Shown here one piece after another: positions 53,060 to 63,855 of a stretch of DNA of 64,000 bases. The position numbers were made by a program, and so were the translations under genes. Under the pieces are notes generated by a model. The model had not been told where the DNA came from. It saw only the letters and a program-made list of their open reading frames with translations, and made no database searches. Source of the stretch: Perognathus longimembris pacificus (Eukaryota > Chordata > Mammalia > Rodentia > Heteromyidae); the NCBI RefSeq assembly GCF_023159225.1, contig NC_063166.1, positions 49,469,149 to 49,533,148 on the forward strand, in the 5' to 3' direction. The number at the start of each line of letters is the position of its first letter. Position 1 is the first letter of the stretch.

Positions 53060-53362
53060 ATCTTTTGGAGCTCATGTGGGGAAATGTGACCTCCAAAGTC
53101 TTATGTTCATAGTACATTTCGGGAGTACTTAGGATCACATGAGATCATGAAGGTGAGGCCTTTACAATTCATAATTTTATAAGAGGAAGAGAGACAAGTG
53201 CTAGAAGCTTGCTCTGTCTTACCACCATGCTATGCTCAAACATGAAGCCCTTTCTAGATCTGGTACCTAGCTTTTAGATTTCCCAGACTTAAGAGCTTCA
53301 AATTCCATTCTTTGTAACTCTAAGGTATTCTGTTATAGCAATAGAAAATACATTGCAACTTA
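53060..53362 (+). mobile_element. ERVL-MaLR-like LTR
   Basis: 'ggggaaatgtgacctccaaa', 'gaaggtgaggcctttacaat', 'ttataagaggaagagagaca' and 'aaggtattctgttatagcaa' are in MaLR order. Confidence 0.7.
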
Positions 53363-53364
53363 TT

Positions 53365-54258
53365 AAGTGTAATTTATTAACTCTGAAATGTGCTGAATTA
53401 GAACTAGCACACAAACTGCAGCAGCCAGCTGTTTGGAACATCAACTTCTTATCAAAAAGCTCATTTGAACAATGGGATGAGTAAATATAATGGTATCCTG
53501 AAGAGCACAGAACAAACAGCAGAGCATGTGCTGTACCTGGTAATGGGTTTAAGAGAAACCAGCAGTGCCTTAGGTCTTGAGCAGAACTATTGCAGAATCA
53601 CAAGTAAACTAGAAATACTGAGTTACTTCTGGGCATCTGATGTTTTCTGTTTCCTCAACAGCAGCTAGCATGATATAAACATACTTTATACTCTTTCTTT
53701 ATCTGCAAAAAAACAAAATTTGATGAAAGAAAAACCAAAGGAAAAAAAATACTCTCAACTTCACCACCTAATAAAATTGCTTGACATGAATTTTCCTTAC
53801 AAATATTATATCTAGTCAGAAAACTCAGAAAGCACAGAAATTTTCAGGACAAAAAAGTGTTCTCTCCTATGACCTAGTTCTTGAAAAGCAATGTTGTACA
53901 TTGCATATATATGTTTGTTTCCCTCAAATTTACATTTATTTCTTTGATTCTATTATTATTTACTTCTATTTATACAATCACTTAAGGTTAAAAATGTTTG
54001 GTGAACTAATATGTAAAATGTCTTGTTTTTATATACCGTGTTTCAAAAATGCCAGGTCTGTCATTTTCTATGTTGTTATATGAGATGAGCTAATTCCAAA
54101 CTATTTCTACATTTTTCAATGGCTTCAGAATCTTTTGAGAGCTAGTATATGGTCTCTTGTCAACTGCTCAGTGTCTTATCATTAGAAACATCGTAATATA
54201 TGTCCATCCATTAAGTTTCATGAAATATTTTATTTCAATATTCCATAATATGTTGTCA
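53365..54258. other. Unassigned AT-rich non-coding DNA
   Basis: No repeat or exon recognised. Confidence 0.3.
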
Positions 54259-54261
54259 AAA

Positions 54262-54388
54262 TGTGACCTTCCACCAGCATCAGAATGGCCTGGAAACTTT
54301 CTATATGCAAATTTTTAGGATTGCCTCCAATCCACTGAGACAGAAATTGCAGATTGGGCTTAGAAATCCATGTGTATTCTGAAGATGG
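54262..54388 (+). mobile_element. hAT-Charlie DNA transposon, MER5A-like
   Basis: 'ccaccagcatcagaatggcc' followed by 'tggaaactttctatatgcaa' and 'gagacagaaattgcagattg' follow MER5A order as I remember it. No transposase; non-autonomous remnant. Confidence 0.6.
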
Positions 54389-54549
54389 CTCAGCTATCAA
54401 AGAAACAGCTCTACCTCCTTAGCTACTGTATGAATCTATAGTCACTTGCTCAATTATGACATCATAAAGATGGGTTAATCACATAAAACTTCTGAATTTT
54501 GTGGATTTATTTATATATTTATTGGTGTATGTCTGTCTATCTATCTATC

Positions 54550-54598
54550 TTGTGCCAATCATGGTACTTGAACTCAAGGCCTGGGTGCTGTTCCTGAG

Positions 54599-54601
<3 letters not shown>
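54550..54601 (-). mobile_element. B1-composite SINE, antisense, part 1
   Basis: 'catggtacttgaactcaagg' and 'cctgggtgctgttcctgagc' are the B-box end of the right half. Separated from the rest (54828-54995) by (CT)n and an ID-like piece. Confidence 0.8.
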
Positions 54602-54659
<58 letters not shown>

Positions 54660-54693
54660 GTGTCTCTCTCTGTGTCTCTCTCTCAGTCTCTCT

Positions 54694-54728
<35 letters not shown>
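54602..54728. repeat. (CT)n microsatellite
   Basis: About 127 bp of CT/TCTG units inside a composite SINE. Confidence 0.95.
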
Positions 54729-54732
<4 letters not shown>

Positions 54733-54826
54733 TGTCTGATACTGGGACTCAATTTCAGTATCTGATACTAGCTTTAGCTCATTGGCTGGCACTCTACACA
54801 TGAGCAATGCCTCCAACCCCTCCCTG
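54733..54826 (-). mobile_element. ID-like SINE, antisense, inside another SINE
   Basis: 'tgatactgggactcaatttc', 'ggctggcactctacacatga' and 'gcaatgcctccaacccct' are ID landmarks in antisense. Confidence 0.6.
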
Positions 54827-54827
54827 A

Positions 54828-54996
54828 ACATTTTTGCTCACTTTTCCACTTGAGCCACAGCTGCACTTCTGACTTTTTGGTGGTTAATTTGAGATGTGTC
54901 TCAGACTTTTCTGCCCAGGCTGGCTTCAAACCTTGACCCTCAGATCTCAGCCTCCTGGGTAGCTAGTATTACAGGTATGAGTCACCAGCACCCAGA
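54828..54996 (-). mobile_element. B1-composite SINE, antisense, part 2
   Basis: Resumes at 'tttttgctcacttttccact' then 'gagccacagctgcacttctg', linker, B1 head 'cagcctcctgggtagctagt' and 'gagtcaccagcacccag'. Confidence 0.85.
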
Positions 54997-54999
54997 TAT

Positions 55000-55153
55000 T
55001 GATATTTTTAAAGCCCCTAGAGTTTATGCTTTATGGTTTCCATTTCTAAATATATGTTGCATAGAATTGCTTTCTGATGTAACTTCTCTTAGCCTGATGT
55101 TATCATGATGATGGTAAATTCTGGTACTTTTTATTATCCTGAACATGTTCATA
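55000..55153. other. Unassigned non-coding DNA
   Basis: Short gap before the trinucleotide array. Confidence 0.3.
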
Positions 55154-55323
55154 TCCTCCTCCTCCTCCTCCTCCTCCTCCTCCTCCTCCTCCTCCTCCTC
55201 CTCCTCCTCCTCCTCCTCCTCCTCCTCCTCCTCCTCGTCCTCCTCCTCCTCCTCCTCCTCCTCCTCCTCCTCCTCCTCCTCCTCCTCCTCCTCCTCCTCC
55301 TCCTCCTCCTCCTCCTCCTCCTC
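55154..55323. repeat. (TCC)n trinucleotide array, about 56 units
   Basis: 170 bp of TCC/CTC units with a single interruption, a G at 55237 (ctcctcgtcctcc). Poly-Leu, poly-Ser, poly-Glu and poly-Gly open frames in this stretch are translations of the array. Confidence 0.98.
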
Positions 55324-55339
55324 TCTTTCTCTTTCTCTC

Positions 55340-55412
55340 CAATACTGGCATTTGAACTCAGGATTTTTCACTGCCTTAGCAGGTGCTTTATTACTAAGAC
55401 ATGTCTCTGGCA
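55340..55412 (-). mobile_element. ID-like SINE fragment, antisense
   Basis: 'atactggcatttgaactcag' and 'gctttattactaagacatgt' resemble antisense ID; diverged. Confidence 0.55.
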
Positions 55413-55464
55413 AATTCCTCCTTTTATATATTGATAATTTTGAAATAGGAGCTCTTTTTGCCTG

Positions 55465-55645
55465 GGTACCCACCTGAATGGTGATCTACTCATGTTAGGC
55501 TTCCTATCATAGCTAAGAATATAGATGCATGCCATTGTACCTAGCTCTCAACTGAGAATCATCTCACAAACCTTTCTGCCAGGGCTGGCCTTAAACTGCA
55601 GTCTTTCCCATTTTGGCCTTTTAAGGTTGGGCCACTGGCATCTGG
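55465..55645 (-). mobile_element. B1-derived SINE remnants, antisense
   Basis: 'aatatagatgcatgccattg' and 'ccagggctggccttaaactg' followed by 'ttgggccactggcatctggc' are B1 head and middle phrases in antisense; at least two overlapping remnants. Confidence 0.6.
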
Positions 55646-55779
55646 CTTAATTTGTTCTTTTTGTTTGTGCCTTTAGTGTGAAAAGTCTTTCTTCTGTTAA
55701 TATTATCCCTGCCAAACATATTGATAGATCATTGCACTCATCTTATGTGTTACTGGCCTACATTAGCCTAACCTTGTCT

Positions 55780-55832
55780 GTGTGTGTATGTGTGTGTGTA
55801 TGTGTGTGTATGTGTGTATGTGCGCGCACACG
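55780..55832. repeat. (TG)n imperfect microsatellite
   Basis: TGTGTA/TGTG units running into GCGCGCACACGTGCG, next to an antisense composite SINE. Confidence 0.85.
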
Positions 55833-55835
55833 TGC

Positions 55836-56055
55836 GGGTACTGGGGCATGAACTCAGGGTCTCAAGTTGTTGCTTGGCTTTTTCACTCAAAGCTTATGCT
55901 TTACCATTTGAGTCACAGAACTTTCAGCATTTTGCAGTTAACTGAAGATAAGATGTGCTCATATATGTCTAAGCTGGCAGTCATCAAACTGATACCCTCA
56001 GATCTCAGCCTCCTGAGTAGCTAGGATTATAGGCTGCAGATGCTGGTGCCTGGTA
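55836..56055 (-). mobile_element. B1-composite SINE, antisense
   Basis: Right half 'actggggcatgaactcaggg', 'ttcactcaaagcttatgctt', B1 head 'cagcctcctgagtagctagg' and 'gatgctggtgcctggtat'. Confidence 0.85.
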
Positions 56056-56159
56056 TAGCTTAACTTTTGAGATCCTTGTTTTTAGTATACTTTTACTTAT
56101 TCATTTTCTTCCCTTTTGATTCTTCTATTTCCTTATCTTTCAATTCTTCAATTCCATTC

Positions 56160-56222
56160 TTTGTGTGTATGTGTGTGTGTGTGTATGTGTGTGCATGAGG
56201 GCATATGCACACACATGTGTGC
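56160..56222. repeat. (TG)n imperfect microsatellite
   Basis: TG units interrupted by TA and CA, ending in an ACACACATGTGTG palindromic patch. Confidence 0.85.
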
Positions 56223-56229
56223 CCATGCA

Positions 56230-58550
56230 TCTTCTGATCGTTAGTGGGATTTGTAATTTAAATTTTTTTCTGTCACTTACCATTATTCAACTAATCTCTT
56301 TCCATCTAAATTTTAAGAGATGCAGATTCCATCATGAGGATTTTGCCTGTTCTGTTGTCATTTCTCTTTGTGGCTTCCTTTGCTGTAGTGACACACTGAA
56401 AACTACCTTTTTACCTAGAAAATGGAAAAACTTCTTTCTTGTTTTCTTCTTTGATGGCATGAAAAGAGCTGGAAGAGTGATTCCTCATCTACCACAGTGG
56501 GCAGGCCCTAACAGTCTCTCAGGTTGACTTTAGACAGGCCCAGCCAGGTCCTGCTGGCAAAGTTCCAACATGCCCCCTATTAGGGAACATGTCAGCAAAA
56601 TGATGGAGCACATCCATTTGACAAGTAAATTGTGCTCATTAATCTTATCTTCCATTATCAGCTTAATCTACTCTTTGCCTATATAGTAAGCAAACAATTT
56701 TTGTTTCCAAATGATAGATGTGGGGTGGAAACTAGAGGGTCTTACAGAGACATTAATTGAGTCCTTAGAGAAAAGAATGATTCATGAGCATCCTGGCTGG
56801 AAAAAATGTCCATATGGGGAGGTTCAGCTTACCATTTTTGACTACAAAATACAAGTTTCCTCTTTTTGAGGTTTTTGATCGGTTACTGGATAAATAATGG
56901 ATCTTAAAACAACCTAGAGATAAATAATTCCTTATACATTTCCATCTTAATAGATTAAATTTGATTCCGTTTAGCTTCCTATAGTTGCATTCCCCATTTC
57001 TTTTCTGATCCAATTTTCCCCTGATTTATAGTCAATCAGCCCAAATTGTTCTTTTCTCTTACTCTGTACCTCATTCTTCCAGTCCCCCAAGTCTGAAAAT
57101 GATGGGTGCTAATGAGAGGTTTGAAGACACTTATAAGCTACTTACCTAATGGTGGGATCCAGGTGGTTAACCCTAATGGATGAAATGGTAAGGAATTGGA
57201 ACTATGTCTTCCCTGTTCAATGAGTGCTTTGAGCTCAGATATGCAGCAGCAATGACCTTCATAAGAGACCACACATTTCTAAAAGCATCTGTGTTTCTGA
57301 ACAAAAAAAGGAGAAAGACTTCTTTCTCTCATGAGGTATGTGTTCATGTTATCATCTTGGCCCCTATCTGTTAACTCCATGCTAGCAGCTTCTGATAAAG
57401 CTGGAGCATTTCAAACATATATAAAACTCTCAGGCAGCTAGGACTGAAATGATGGGTCTTAGTGAAATGATTCTATTATTTCAAGATTCTTAGCCTCCTC
57501 TGTGTTGTGTAATGTAAGGGATGACTGGCAGATGAGAATCTGGCAGAAGCCTGGAGCTCCTCGTGGAGAGGAGAAACGAGGGAGAGGAGTCTTCTCACTT
57601 CTGATCTGCTGGGTCCGTGGAAGCCCAAGTGGCCTAGATTATGAGTGTGACAACTCCAAAGAGAGCAACTGTAGAAACAGCTCATGTTGCCTTGACAACA
57701 CTCAATTTAATCAAAACAACAACAACAAAAACCTACTATTTTTGTGGAAGGTGAAAGGTCCAGCTTTTTTCCTTCAAAGTATCCCTCCCCTTCCAGCACA
57801 TGTTGTTGGTATCCTGCTCAGATGCTCCCAGTTTATAACAAGTAAAGGCTCCTTACTGTACATTTGTCCTCACCACTGCAACACACTTTCTTTGCCTTAA
57901 TACAGTCCAGAAGTATTAGAGAGTAAATATACCTTCTAATAGTAGCCTATGGCTAATGGTAGATAGTTTGTTTTGACAGATAATGTGACTGCTTTGTTCC
58001 TCTAGGGATCAATGAGGTGTTAAGTACTTCAGAGGTCCCAAGCAGGATGAAACTCCAATTCCCCAGCAAAAACTTCTAGATAAAGAGTTCCTCTTGATCT
58101 ACGCATACTTACAATATATGAGTAACACAGGAAATGGTGAACAGCATAGATGTGAAGATTTCTAAGGCAGCAAGATGGTTTAGGAGAGTAGTAGTGAACA
58201 CAGGAAAACATATCAATAATAGAGCCTGAGAAAAAGGCTAGATTCCACAACTAACCAAACATGAGATGAATTGTCTATTAGTGCACTAAGGTCCTGGGCT
58301 GTGGCAACTTTTGGATAAAAAATGAGGAGTCGAGGGGCAAGAGCTCTGAAAATGAAAATACAGCACTAGTTACTTAGCAATTTAATTCTAAGATCACTTC
58401 CAAAGGTAAAATTCTCTAAGTATTGGTCTCAGCTATTTGATGACTGAGTAATTCAACCACCAAGCACATACTTCTGGCTGCTCTTTTCTTCAGACTATGG
58501 TATTGAATAGATAGAGTGTGTCATACATGATCCTATTTGAAATACAACTA
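56230..58550. other. Unassigned non-coding DNA (largest repeat-poor stretch)
   Basis: About 2.3 kb without any recognised repeat. Opposed open frames at 57476-57900 are not supported by motifs. Includes an AT-rich patch at 56610-56710. If any functional noncoding element exists in this window it could lie here, but nothing in the sequence proves it. Confidence 0.35.
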
Positions 58551-58554
58551 AAGC

Positions 58555-58645
58555 AAAAGGAATTGGAGGTGTGGCAAAAGAGGTAGAGAGCCTGTCTAAC
58601 AAGTATAAGACTTTGAATTCAAAACCCAGTACTGTCAAGGTTGGG
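58555..58645 (+). mobile_element. ID-like SINE monomer
   Basis: 'ggaggtgtggcaaaagaggt' on the A-box side and 'ctttgaattcaaaacccagt' on the B-box side, then a purine-rich tail. Confidence 0.7.
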
Positions 58646-58649
58646 GGAG

Positions 58650-58745
58650 TAGGAAAGAAGGAAAGCAGAACAGGAGAGAGGGAAGGAAGGAGGGAGGGAG
58701 GGAGGGAGGGAGAGAGGGAGGGAGGAAGGGATGGGGAGAAAGAGA
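58650..58745. repeat. (GGGA)n/(GAAG)n purine tract
   Basis: Purine-rich plus strand with GGGA units, following on the ID-like SINE. Confidence 0.9.
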
Positions 58746-58749
58746 AAAC

Positions 58750-60285
58750 TGAAAGACAGCAATAGTAGAGGGTCTGGAGATTGGAGTGAACAAGACAGAA
58801 TTCATAAAGGACAAGATTCAGGATACAGGAAGGTTGTTCATTTAGATGAACTAATATGGGTAGGAATAGGATCTGGGATCTGGTTTCCTTGCAGCTTCTG
58901 CTGTTTAGCTGTGTGCTATCTAACACAGGAGAGATTCCCAACACCAAAAAACTTATGTTTTCTCACTGTTTCCATTAGAAGATTGGAGCATATTCACTTT
59001 AATCTCTCTTTAGCATGCCATGATGCTGAGTTGCTAACAGCAATCAGAAGTCCATGTTACTGAATAGACAGCTCAGCATTTTTCATTGAAAAACTGATAC
59101 GGACCAGCAGACCTACACATAGATTCTCCTAAACACACCTGTGTGTCACTATCAGATAGGAAATGTGCCAAAATATGGCAACTAATACAAGTGCCAATGC
59201 TTGGAAGCTATTTCCTTGATTAAAATTAGAACTAATTGGGGGCATTATCACACTAACATTATAGTCTACCCAATTGCCATGGTTACAAGTATCAAGAATA
59301 GATTCAAGTGATATAGAGACCAACATAAGAGCCTTACACCCCTTAGACAGGAAGGACGTGGACTGCCAGGAATCATAGAAAAAATTCTCCCTAGTGACAG
59401 ATGAGAAGACAACCTTCCTGTCCTCTGCCACCACAAAAGGACATTACTAATGGTCACGTGGTAATAAAAAAAAGAGAGATTTCTGAACCTCAGGAGAACT
59501 CTTTGCCCTGCCTTATGTACAGAAGAGAGAGAATTCTTTCCAAGAAGCCTATCAGGGGGAGCACTACACCTGGGGCAGGTACCGTGATTGGTGGCACTGC
59601 CTGAGGCACAGGTGATGATGAGACTGTAGCCCTCATGGCCTCAGCAGACTCCAGCAACTCACCAGTGTAAAGTGAAGGGCATTTCCCAGTTCAGAACTGT
59701 GTGCCTGGCATCAAGGTCACGGCCTGCTTGCTTCTGAGAATCATACTACTTACATCCGAAGGAGCCATGTAGCTTGACTGAGGTGTTATGCCTGGAACTG
59801 CCTTGAAGCTTGCTCAGGTATAGGAGGATGAGACTGCCAGAATTAACACTGATCAATTTCCTATTCTACTGAGACATTGTTAGAGCTATTCTTACACTTT
59901 CACCATGAATGAAGTGATTATGAGTGGTTACAGTCCATTACCAGTTCATGAATTTCCATGAAGAGTGTGTCACTCTTGGGGCCATCCACAAAGTGGTACC
60001 CTCTGTCTCTACCATATTCAGTATGATTCCCAACATCAGAATGACTTCCTCCATTCTAACTGAAGATGATATTTGGGAATAACTATTTGGGATGTTTGGC
60101 CAAGAAATTCTGTTCTCAAAGACCAGTGAGCAAAGGATGCTGCAATCATTCACTTCCTTCTTTTTCATTCCATATTTCTTCTCCTCTCTGGGTTTCATCC
60201 ATTGTCCTAGTCACAGACTGTTAGCTCTGAAGCCCTCACTAGTGAGCTTTCTCTAACAGACACCATCAAATCCCTACTTTTATTT
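58750..60285. other. Unassigned non-coding DNA
   Basis: Minus-strand frames at 58495-58947, 59129-59434 and 59938-60198 were inspected; the first is partly translation of the purine tract, the others show no recognised domain. Confidence 0.35.
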
Positions 60286-60291
60286 ACAGGG

Positions 60292-60425
60292 CCAGTGAGT
60301 AATTCTCAAAATTGTTCTTGGGACCAGCAGCTTCAGCATAACCTGTAAACTTCTGATGATGCAAACTCTTGGCCCTACTCCAGACCTCCTGGAATTAGGC
60401 CCTCTGAGGGAAAAGCTCTGTCAGA
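60292..60425 (+). mobile_element. hAT-Charlie DNA transposon, MER5A-like
   Basis: 'gtaattctcaaaattgttct', 'tgggaccagcagcttcagca', 'gatgatgcaaactcttggcc' and 'ctactccagacctcctggaa' are in MER5A order. Non-autonomous remnant. Confidence 0.75.
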
Positions 60426-60429
60426 CATG

Positions 60430-61385
60430 AGTTCAAGAGTCCTGTAGAAATTTCCATGCTCCCTCAGTTTGAGAGCAGCAGCCCAGGCACTAGCCTTCCA
60501 CTTAAACACACTGCTTCCTGCTGCTGGCATTTTGGGCTTTCTCAAGTGGGCCCAACCCACAGCTGTGCTCAGACCATTCAGTATCCATCATAATAGAATG
60601 CTAGGGAGTTAGTGCCCTGAGGAGCAGCTTTAAACTGGGGAGGGGGCAGAGGTTCAAAAACTAAAAATCCAGCTTATTCAAATACCCAATGAAATGTTTC
60701 TGACACATATTCTGCTAAATTTCAGAGATCCCAATCAGAGATGCACCCCAGCTCATTCTATGGATGGACACACCAGAGGGACTCCCTTTTCTTCCCCATC
60801 TTGTTTGTCCACGAGGGTTTTGGGGATCACTTCCCAAGAACACTACTTACTCCCACATCCTTGACCCAGGGTCTACTTCCAAAGAAGCCATTGAAAGTAG
60901 AACTGTCACTACTATAGATCAAATGCAATGGTACACTCTAAATGTTGTTTGTGAATTATCACATTCAGTCCCACAGTAGCTCCATCAGGCAGAAGAGCTT
61001 GAACATCAAGGTGATGTTCTTCAAGCCAGAGTCCTCTGTGGTGAAGCAGAAGAATCTTTACCACTTTTTGAGCTAAAAAAAATAATAACATATGCAGAGC
61101 CAATTTTTACTCTGGAACTTGAGCGGGGGAGATGATGAGCAGAAATGCACTGTAATCAGAGACATTTGATTGGGGAGCTCTCTCTGATTTGAAAAGTAAT
61201 CCTGTAGGTTTGATACAAATATTAGGAACAAAGAAGAATTATATTTCCATGGTACAGGTTACTGAGCAGGTTTCTTTTGCTCCTCTTGCCATTTTCTTCT
61301 AGAGTAGGTCCTACTATTATGTCTTGCTGTAAATACACATCAAACCCTTCACTGATATCTACTATGGAAAATTAGAGGAAATAAT
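60430..61385. other. Unassigned non-coding DNA
   Basis: No repeat or exon recognised. Confidence 0.3.
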
Positions 61386-61395
61386 TTTCCTTAAA

Positions 61396-61612
61396 AAGGG
61401 TAGGTATTCTACCCAGGAGGCTGAGATCTGACTATCACAGTTCAAGTTAGATGGAGAAGAAAATCTGTAAGACACTTATCTCCAATTACCCAGCAAAAAG
61501 CCAGATGTGGAGGTGTGTCTCAAGCACTAGAGCTCCAGGTTAATCAAAAAAGCCAAGTGAGATTACAAGGTCCTGAGTTCAAGCCTCAGTATGGGCACCA
61601 AAAAACAAAAAA
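61396..61612 (+). mobile_element. B1-composite SINE, head truncated
   Basis: 'tacccaggaggctgagatct', linker 'aagacacttatctccaatta', right half 'gtgtctcaagcactagagct' and 'ctgagttcaagcctcagtat', A-rich tail. Confidence 0.85.
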
Positions 61613-61614
61613 GG

Positions 61615-62280
61615 ATATGTAGTTAAAGACAACTTATACCCAAATACACAATCATAAATAATGCATAATATTTTGGGGGACACAGTAGAGAAATATGTTA
61701 TCTGGGAGCTTTTTTAATAATCCATCAGCCAGAAATAACATCTATGTGTCATCAATTCAAATAATCAAACATTTGTGCAAACCATTTATAAGGCTGCTGA
61801 TCTCAAATTAGTAATATTTTGAGATCATCAAGGAAGAATTAAATTTTATTCTTCTAGGCTATTTTTTATTATCAAGGATGCTTAACATGGTTTTCTTCAC
61901 AGCATGTAATTTATCAGGAAAATCAGTTAGCTAGAACTACACATGCCACCATTTAAGCCAGGAAGGAAGCGAATTTTCAAAGTGTGGCAAGGTAGAGAGA
62001 ATGAAGTCAATTCCATGATTAGATTTCCATGAATAGCATGGCCTTCTCATGAAAGTTACCATGAAAATTATTTTTACCTTAAAGTTTGCATTTGCAAATT
62101 TCAAACAGTTATCTTAAATTTATACTTTGACTTAGAAACTACTAATGCTTATGGCTTACAGCAAGGGTGTGTTGAGTTGTGCTGCGTGTGAAGCTCATGG
62201 AAGAAAAATCAAGTTAGTAGGGAGATGAGATATCTGTTTCCTTTCAAGCAATCTTGGTTATTTTAGAAGACAACTATAAC
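61615..62280. other. Unassigned AT-rich non-coding DNA
   Basis: Nothing recognised. Confidence 0.3.
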
Positions 62281-62294
62281 ATGAAACTAATACA

Positions 62295-62380
62295 GTATCA
62301 AAGAAGAAAACAAATGCCTAAGGTATGAAACTATAACCTCCCTGTAATTCAGTTTGATAATAAAAAAGAAGAAGAAGAAA
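62295..62380 (+). mobile_element. L1 3' terminus, lineage A fragment
   Basis: 'aatgcctaaggtatgaaact', 'ataacctccctgtaattcag' and a GAA-rich tail; only the last ~85 bp. Confidence 0.65.
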
Positions 62381-62384
62381 ACAG

Positions 62385-62815
62385 CTGGAGAGTTGATGTT
62401 GTTTTGCTTAAGGTCAGTTAAGTTTTTCAACTAAAATCCTGATTGGTGTCATTAGTACCTACCATGAATTTCCAAACATTGAAGTTCTGCTTTACAGGGA
62501 AGAAATTCAGTTCAGTGGAGAAACCTGAGTTTTCTTTCTATTTCTTCTCACATGTATGTAAGTTTGTTTTCTTTATAAAGGACATCTTGTCCTCTTGGCT
62601 TTCCCCTAGGAACTGGTGGGAAGTTTTAGCAGTGTATTCCTAATACATTTTATTGAAAATTAAGAAAAGAGAAATGTTCTCAAGTGGTTTTGCATTGTGA
62701 AAAGCTAGATGACAAAGGTAATTTTAACTGGACACATCACAACACTTGAGATTGGCATCCTATTTAACCCACTGGAATCCTTCTGATTGTCATTTGTCTC
62801 TTGCAAAAAAATAAT
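62385..62815. other. Unassigned non-coding DNA
   Basis: Nothing recognised. Confidence 0.3.
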
Positions 62816-62819
62816 ATCA

Positions 62820-62940
62820 AGACTAGACACAGGTAGCTTATATATGTAGTTACAGCAACTTGGGAGGTAGAGATTTGAATATTCCAGATTGGCCTGCACA
62901 AAAAACAAAGTTCACAGGCTCCCATCTCAATCAAAACTTA
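62820..62940 (+). mobile_element. B1-derived SINE, diverged
   Basis: 'acacaggtagcttatatatg' and 'gcaacttgggaggtagagat' suggest a B1 head; end 'ctcccatctcaatcaaaac'. Confidence 0.6.
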
Positions 62941-62964
62941 GAGATTTTCTTCTCTTGATCCCAC

Positions 62965-63183
62965 AGCTGGGCTCCATGGCATTCACCTGTCATTCCAGCT
63001 ATGTAGGAAACCACACATAGGGAATCAGAGTCCAGGACAGCCTGAGAAAAAATCAAGACCATAATTCAAAAGTAATCAGATAAAAAAAAAAAGGAGCTGG
63101 TTGTGTGAGTCAAGTGATAGAGCACCTACATAACAACTGTGAAGCTCTGAGTTCAAAACCCCAGTGGTCAAAACAAAACAAAA
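62965..63183 (+). mobile_element. B1 plus ID-like dimer
   Basis: B1 part 'gctgggctccatggcattca' and 'ccaggacagcctgagaaaaa', a poly-A at 63082-63092, then an ID-like monomer 'gtgtgagtcaagtgatagag' and 'tgagttcaaaaccccagtgg'. The ID part resembles a plain ID monomer more than the Geo-type right half. Confidence 0.7.
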
Positions 63184-63189
63184 AACAAT

Positions 63190-63690
63190 TTAAGAATTCT
63201 TTTAAAGAAGAAGGAAAAAGAATGAAGAAATAGAAATACCTTGATGATGGTTTAAGTTTTATGTGTGTCCGAAGACAGTTTCAAAACATTTCAGATAGGT
63301 GAGAATGAATAGAATGGAGAATATAAATGGCACAGGGTCCCTAATCCTTTCACGCTCATGGGATTGCTAAGGAGGACTTGTCCACTCCTCTAGCACAAAA
63401 GGCAAGACTGTGCAGAAAGAGATGGGGAGCTTGATGTCCCTAACCTAAAGTGGAGGCTCAAGAAAGGTGTCTCACAAGACTGAGTAGCTAAGCAGCTATA
63501 TCCCCCAAGAATGGAGACAAGTAGACAAATGAAAAAGGTGATGGATGCTATGCTACTTCCAAAGTTTAGATAATTAAAATGTGACTAATCTTCTACCTTG
63601 CTATTGGGAGCTCATGAGTGGAGCCCTGAGATGTGATGTGAACATTCTCAAGGCCCTGGCTAGAAGACAGCCCAAATTATTCCATGTGGA
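63190..63690. other. Unassigned non-coding DNA
   Basis: Nothing recognised. Confidence 0.3.
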
Positions 63691-63696
63691 ATAGCA

Positions 63697-63803
63697 CTAA
63701 AATGAGAGAGACAGACAGACACAGATAGAGACAGAGACACAGAGACACAGATAGAGAGACAGAGAGGAGAAGTGGAGACAGAGAGAAACAGAGAAAGAGA
63801 GCA
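63697..63803. repeat. (GACA)n/(GA)n purine-rich tract
   Basis: GACAGACAGACA, GATAGAGACAGAGACACAG-type units, then GAGAGAAACAGAG units. Confidence 0.9.
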
Positions 63804-63809
63804 CTATCC

Positions 63810-63855
63810 ATCTAGCCATCAGTTGTTCTTGTATCTAGCCATCAGTTGTTCTTGT
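63810..63855. repeat. Perfect 23-bp tandem duplication
   Basis: Two adjacent identical 23-bp units at 63810-63832 and 63833-63855, beginning 'atctagccatcag'. Confidence 0.95.

Noticed and set aside
55103..55477. Poly-Leu, poly-Ser, poly-Glu and poly-Gly open frames
   Set aside because: They are translations of the (TCC)n array in different frames and on both strands, with no supporting flanking coding sequence.
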